A stretch of DNA of 32,718 nt, taken from Balamuthia mandrillaris. Lineage: Eukaryota > Discosea > Longamoebia > Balamuthiidae. Positions 30,018 through 32,718 of this stretch are shown piece by piece (position 1 is the stretch's first letter; each line of letters starts with the position of its first letter). Under the pieces are notes generated by a model. That model was not told the DNA's origin, did no database searches, and saw only the letters and a program-made list of their open reading frames with translations. Location of the stretch: positions 1-32,718 of the forward strand of contig JAVKOQ010000495.1 of assembly GCA_031835245.1 (NCBI GenBank). The letters are read 5' to 3'. The translations under genes were made by a program, and so were the position numbers.

Positions 30018-30394
30018 GACCGCAGCTATCAACCTGCCTGCCTTGCATGCCTGCCTTTGACATGAATAAACTTTGCCCGCTAGTATTTAAATGCAGTCCT
30101 CTTGCTGTTGACCGTCTTCTTTTCCTTTGAGAAAGCGAGCGCCTTGATTGAAGTCCGTGATTGTTGTGGTGCCCTCTCCAAGCCCAAAAGTTGAGACTAG
30201 GGAAGGTACATTATGGTTGGGGGTCCATTTCAATCAGTCCATTCCGTTGTTTTTTTGGTCGAGTTAACTTCACCACAGTACCCTCAAGCTGCTTGGGTTA
30301 ACAGCCATTTTTATTGTGTGTCGTTGCAGGGTAATCCAAAGGTTTGTTCTCTCAGTAGCCTTGGCGAACACGTTCAGGGAGCCTCTACTGCCAT
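30018..30394. other. Convergent spacer, V-ATPase subunit c and PGK
   Basis: 377 bp between two facing stop codons. AATAAA at 30065-30070 serves the V-ATPase gene. No further gene or structured repeat is visible. Confidence 0.5.
30065..30070 (+). other. Polyadenylation signal AATAAA of the V-ATPase c gene
   Basis: The canonical hexamer 47 bp after the stop codon. Confidence 0.55.
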
Positions 30395-32498
30395 TTAGAG
30401 AGATGCGGCGTCACTTAAGGCATCGATGGCCGGGAGGCTCTTCCCTGTGTGGGACAATGGAGAAAGTCATTTCTCAGGTGAGGGAGAATAAGAAGTAGAG
30501 TGCTGGAAACCCACCTTCCAACAACATGAGACTAACACCACCACCAGTGCTGACAAAGGATACCTTGTCCATTGTTCCCCACTGTTTGCAAGCTGTGGCA
30601 GTGTCGCCCCCGCCTGTAAACAGTGTTAGGAGAGGGGAGAGACAGAGAGAGATAGGAGTATTAAGGAAATAAAAGCGTTGACCTACCAATGATTGTAGTG
30701 GCGCCATTTTTGGTAGCCTCGACGACAGCATCCATTGCTGATTTAGTGCCTGCGTTGAACTTGTCCATCTCAAAGACACCCAAAGGTCTTTTAACGGAGG
30801 GCAGCACAAAGACCAAGAATTAACAACCAAATTAAAGAACCACTACCATGATCGCCTTCACAAGGAGAAAGCGAGAATGAGAACTTTCTTACCCGTTCCA
30901 TATGATAGTTTTAGCTCTGCTAATGGCCTCTTTGAAAATTTCACTACTCTTGGGCCCACAATCTAAGCCTAATTGTAGACAAAAAATAAAAAAAGCGATC
31001 AACATAACGACGAGCAAAATTGGATGACCGCGGAGGACCCAAAGCCCTCCACAATGATGACAGAAAGGGATACCTTGCCAGCCAGCAGGAATACCAGTGT
31101 CGTCCGTAGCCTCCCCAACCTGGGCATCGTTGCTGAATTTATCAGCCGTTACATAGTCCACAGGTAAGTGAATCTTGACGTTGTTGCGCTTTGCCTTTTC
31201 TAGCATAGCCTCAACCTTAGAGGCCCCATCCGCGTCAAAAATAGAATTACCGATCTGAATATTAAGGGTACAATAAGCACTACAGCGATAAAGGGCACAA
31301 CAAGGCATAGTCATGGCACGTACCTCCACCCCAAAGCACACTTTCTTGAAGGTGTAGGCCATGCCCCCGCCAATGATCATTTCATCGACCTTGTCTAACA
31401 AGTTGTCAATCATGGGGAGCTTATCACTGACCTTGGCACTAATAAGAATGGATATTAGATTCTGGGACAAAAGGTATGCAACGGAGTGGCACTCTCTTAC
31501 CCTCCCAGAATCGACAGTAAAGGACGATCGGGTTTTTCTAGCACTCCAGCAAAGGCGTCAAGTTCCTTCTTCACCAAGAAACCTGCGCACCTCTGCGGTA
31601 GTTTTACTCCTACCATGGAACTGGGTTTGGTTTAGTGCATGTTAACTTCACTACTCGCCGATAAATAAACACAAAGTAATGTTACCTGTGAGCTCTGTGG
31701 CAAGTGCCAAAGGCGTCATTGACATAGACATCTCCCAGCTTTGTAAGGCTTTCCCTAAACCTTTCAATGTCTTCCTTGGAAGCGGAGACCTAGGACACCG
31801 TAATATTTGTGGTTAGTTTCATTTGCTTCACCAGTGAAACGCAACCCTCTTCCTTGTTCTCTCGTTCTCTCTTTCTTGAAGCTTTCTGCACTTGTTAAGA
31901 AACAGGGCAAAATGGGCTCTCACTTCCCCGAAGGTTGGCTGATCGTACCTTCTTTCCTTCGGCATCAAATCCCTTGCCTTCTTCCTCTAGGTGGAAGCGG
32001 AGGTTCTCCAATAGAACAACCTCACCAGGAGCAAGCTGGGAACAGGCTTGTTCAACCTCTGGCCCCACACAGTCGGGTAAAAACTTAACTGGTACGTTGA
32101 GCAGCCCTTCAAGTTTTTTAGCCACAGGCTCCAAGGATAGCTCCTTCTGTGGTCTACCATCAGGGCGGCCGAGGTGGCTCATAAGTACCACACTGGCTCC
32201 TACAACGGCGATAAGTCATCTTTTCCTCAATGGGGTGGTCAGACCAGCTAAAGAATAATTACACCATACCGTGATCAAGAGCGTACTGGATGGTGGGCAG
32301 AGCCGCCTCAATGCGTTGGGTGTTGCTTATTTGACCATTTTTAAAGGGCACATTAAAATCCACCCTGGATTACGTGCAACACATAAAGCCTGTCAGTCAG
32401 TGTGCTGCTACCCACATGCACACAAACAAACTCGCCCACCTGATGAGAACTCGCTTGCCTTCCACTTGTACTTGATCAATAGAAAGCTTGTTAGCCAT
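30395..32498 (-). CDS. PGK: Phosphoglycerate kinase (cytosolic type)
   Basis: Transfers phosphate from 1,3-bisphosphoglycerate to ADP in glycolysis. Nine or ten exons run from the ATG at 32498 ([20 protein letters not shown]) to the TAA at 30395-30397 and give about 417 residues, the normal length. Conserved blocks in order: [113 protein letters not shown] and the nucleotide-binding [14 protein letters not shown]. The C-terminus is [15 protein letters not shown]. There is no N-terminal extension, so a cytosolic enzyme is inferred. The acceptor of the last exon ends CCACACAG. All catalytic blocks seen are intact. Confidence 0.97.
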
Positions 32499-32718
32499 GT
32501 TTCACTCCGAGCGGTCTGTTGAAGTGGCAGCTTGTAAGCCAGCAGGAGCCTGTGAGAGGGTTTGTGGTGGTGGTGGTGGTGGTGGTTTTTTTTTGGCCGC
32601 CCCGCCCCCCTTTTCTTTTTGCCTGTTATTACAAATCAGTTTTCTTCTTTTGATTTTCAACCAGAGAAATCAAGGGTTTGCCTTTTTGGAGGGGAATGCA
32701 AGTGCCAAAAAATAAATA
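32499..32718 (-). promoter_or_regulatory. PGK 5' flank with (GGT)n tract
   Basis: The 220 bp upstream of the PGK start include a (GGT)n run (about 32562-32586), a T8 run and the GC block GCCGCCCCGCCCCCC (32597-32611). GC-box-like sequence near the start of a highly expressed gene fits a core promoter, but no TATA box is evident. Confidence 0.4.

Noticed and set aside
1-32718. tRNA, rRNA, CRISPR arrays, retroelements and terminal inverted repeats of DNA transposons
   Set aside because: I looked for B-box-like GGTTCGAATCC, regularly spaced repeats, reverse-transcriptase motifs and paired terminal repeats, and saw none that could be supported by eye.

Overview
The window is nuclear DNA of an intron-rich, gene-dense microbial eukaryote. 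Thirteen complete or nearly complete protein genes, plus the 3' end of a fourteenth, fit in 32.7 kb. Introns are mostly 50-100 bp with GT-AG ends, spacers are short, and AATAAA signals follow several genes. All of the conserved genes are housekeeping genes of a typical eukaryote. I cannot place the organism more precisely than a free-living protist or early-branching relative of fungi or animals. No plastid gene, tRNA, rRNA or CRISPR array is visible.

Layout, left to right: the 3' end of an unidentified + strand gene (1-504); on the - strand a CLC-type chloride/proton exchanger (806-5351), the cohesin regulator PDS5 (5564-11139) and PDCD2 (11622-13083); on the + strand a TTD14-like P-loop protein (13257-14645), a Fanzor (eukaryotic TnpB homologue, 15171-16757) and a four-CBS, AMPK-gamma-like protein (16956-17900); on the - strand an IMP2-type mitochondrial signal peptidase (18159-18924) and a small LIM protein (19319-19863); on the + strand a SAM-domain protein (20232-23147) and an F-box protein with a ubiquitin-binding type zinc finger (23564 to about 26.0 kb); then mitochondrial aconitase (-, 26065-29107), V-ATPase proteolipid subunit c (+, 29366-30017) and phosphoglycerate kinase (-, 30395-32498). 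The neighbours are not an operon-like pathway. They show the usual mixture of head-to-head and tail-to-tail gene pairs.

The most unusual item is the Fanzor. It is one intronless open frame of 528 codons with an added N-terminal C2H2 zinc finger, a glutamate/lysine-rich linker and intact RuvC-I and RuvC-II motifs. It stops before the zinc ribbon and the third RuvC aspartate. This suggests either a decayed copy or a nuclease-dead protein kept for RNA-guided DNA binding. It stands alone, without a visible transposase or terminal repeats.

Other structure worth attention: two E2F-type sites, one a perfect palindrome, upstream of PDS5 and a third perfect site upstream of the Fanzor; a 56-bp imperfect palindrome in the PDCD2/TTD14 bidirectional promoter; dinucleotide repeats sitting in introns almost always as (TC)n on the sense strand; a 640-bp (GTT)n intron with a recurrent interrupting motif; and a G-rich/C-rich intron in aconitase. 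Exon coordinates were derived by hand from reading frame, splice-site and phase consistency. Where two solutions fit, this is stated.
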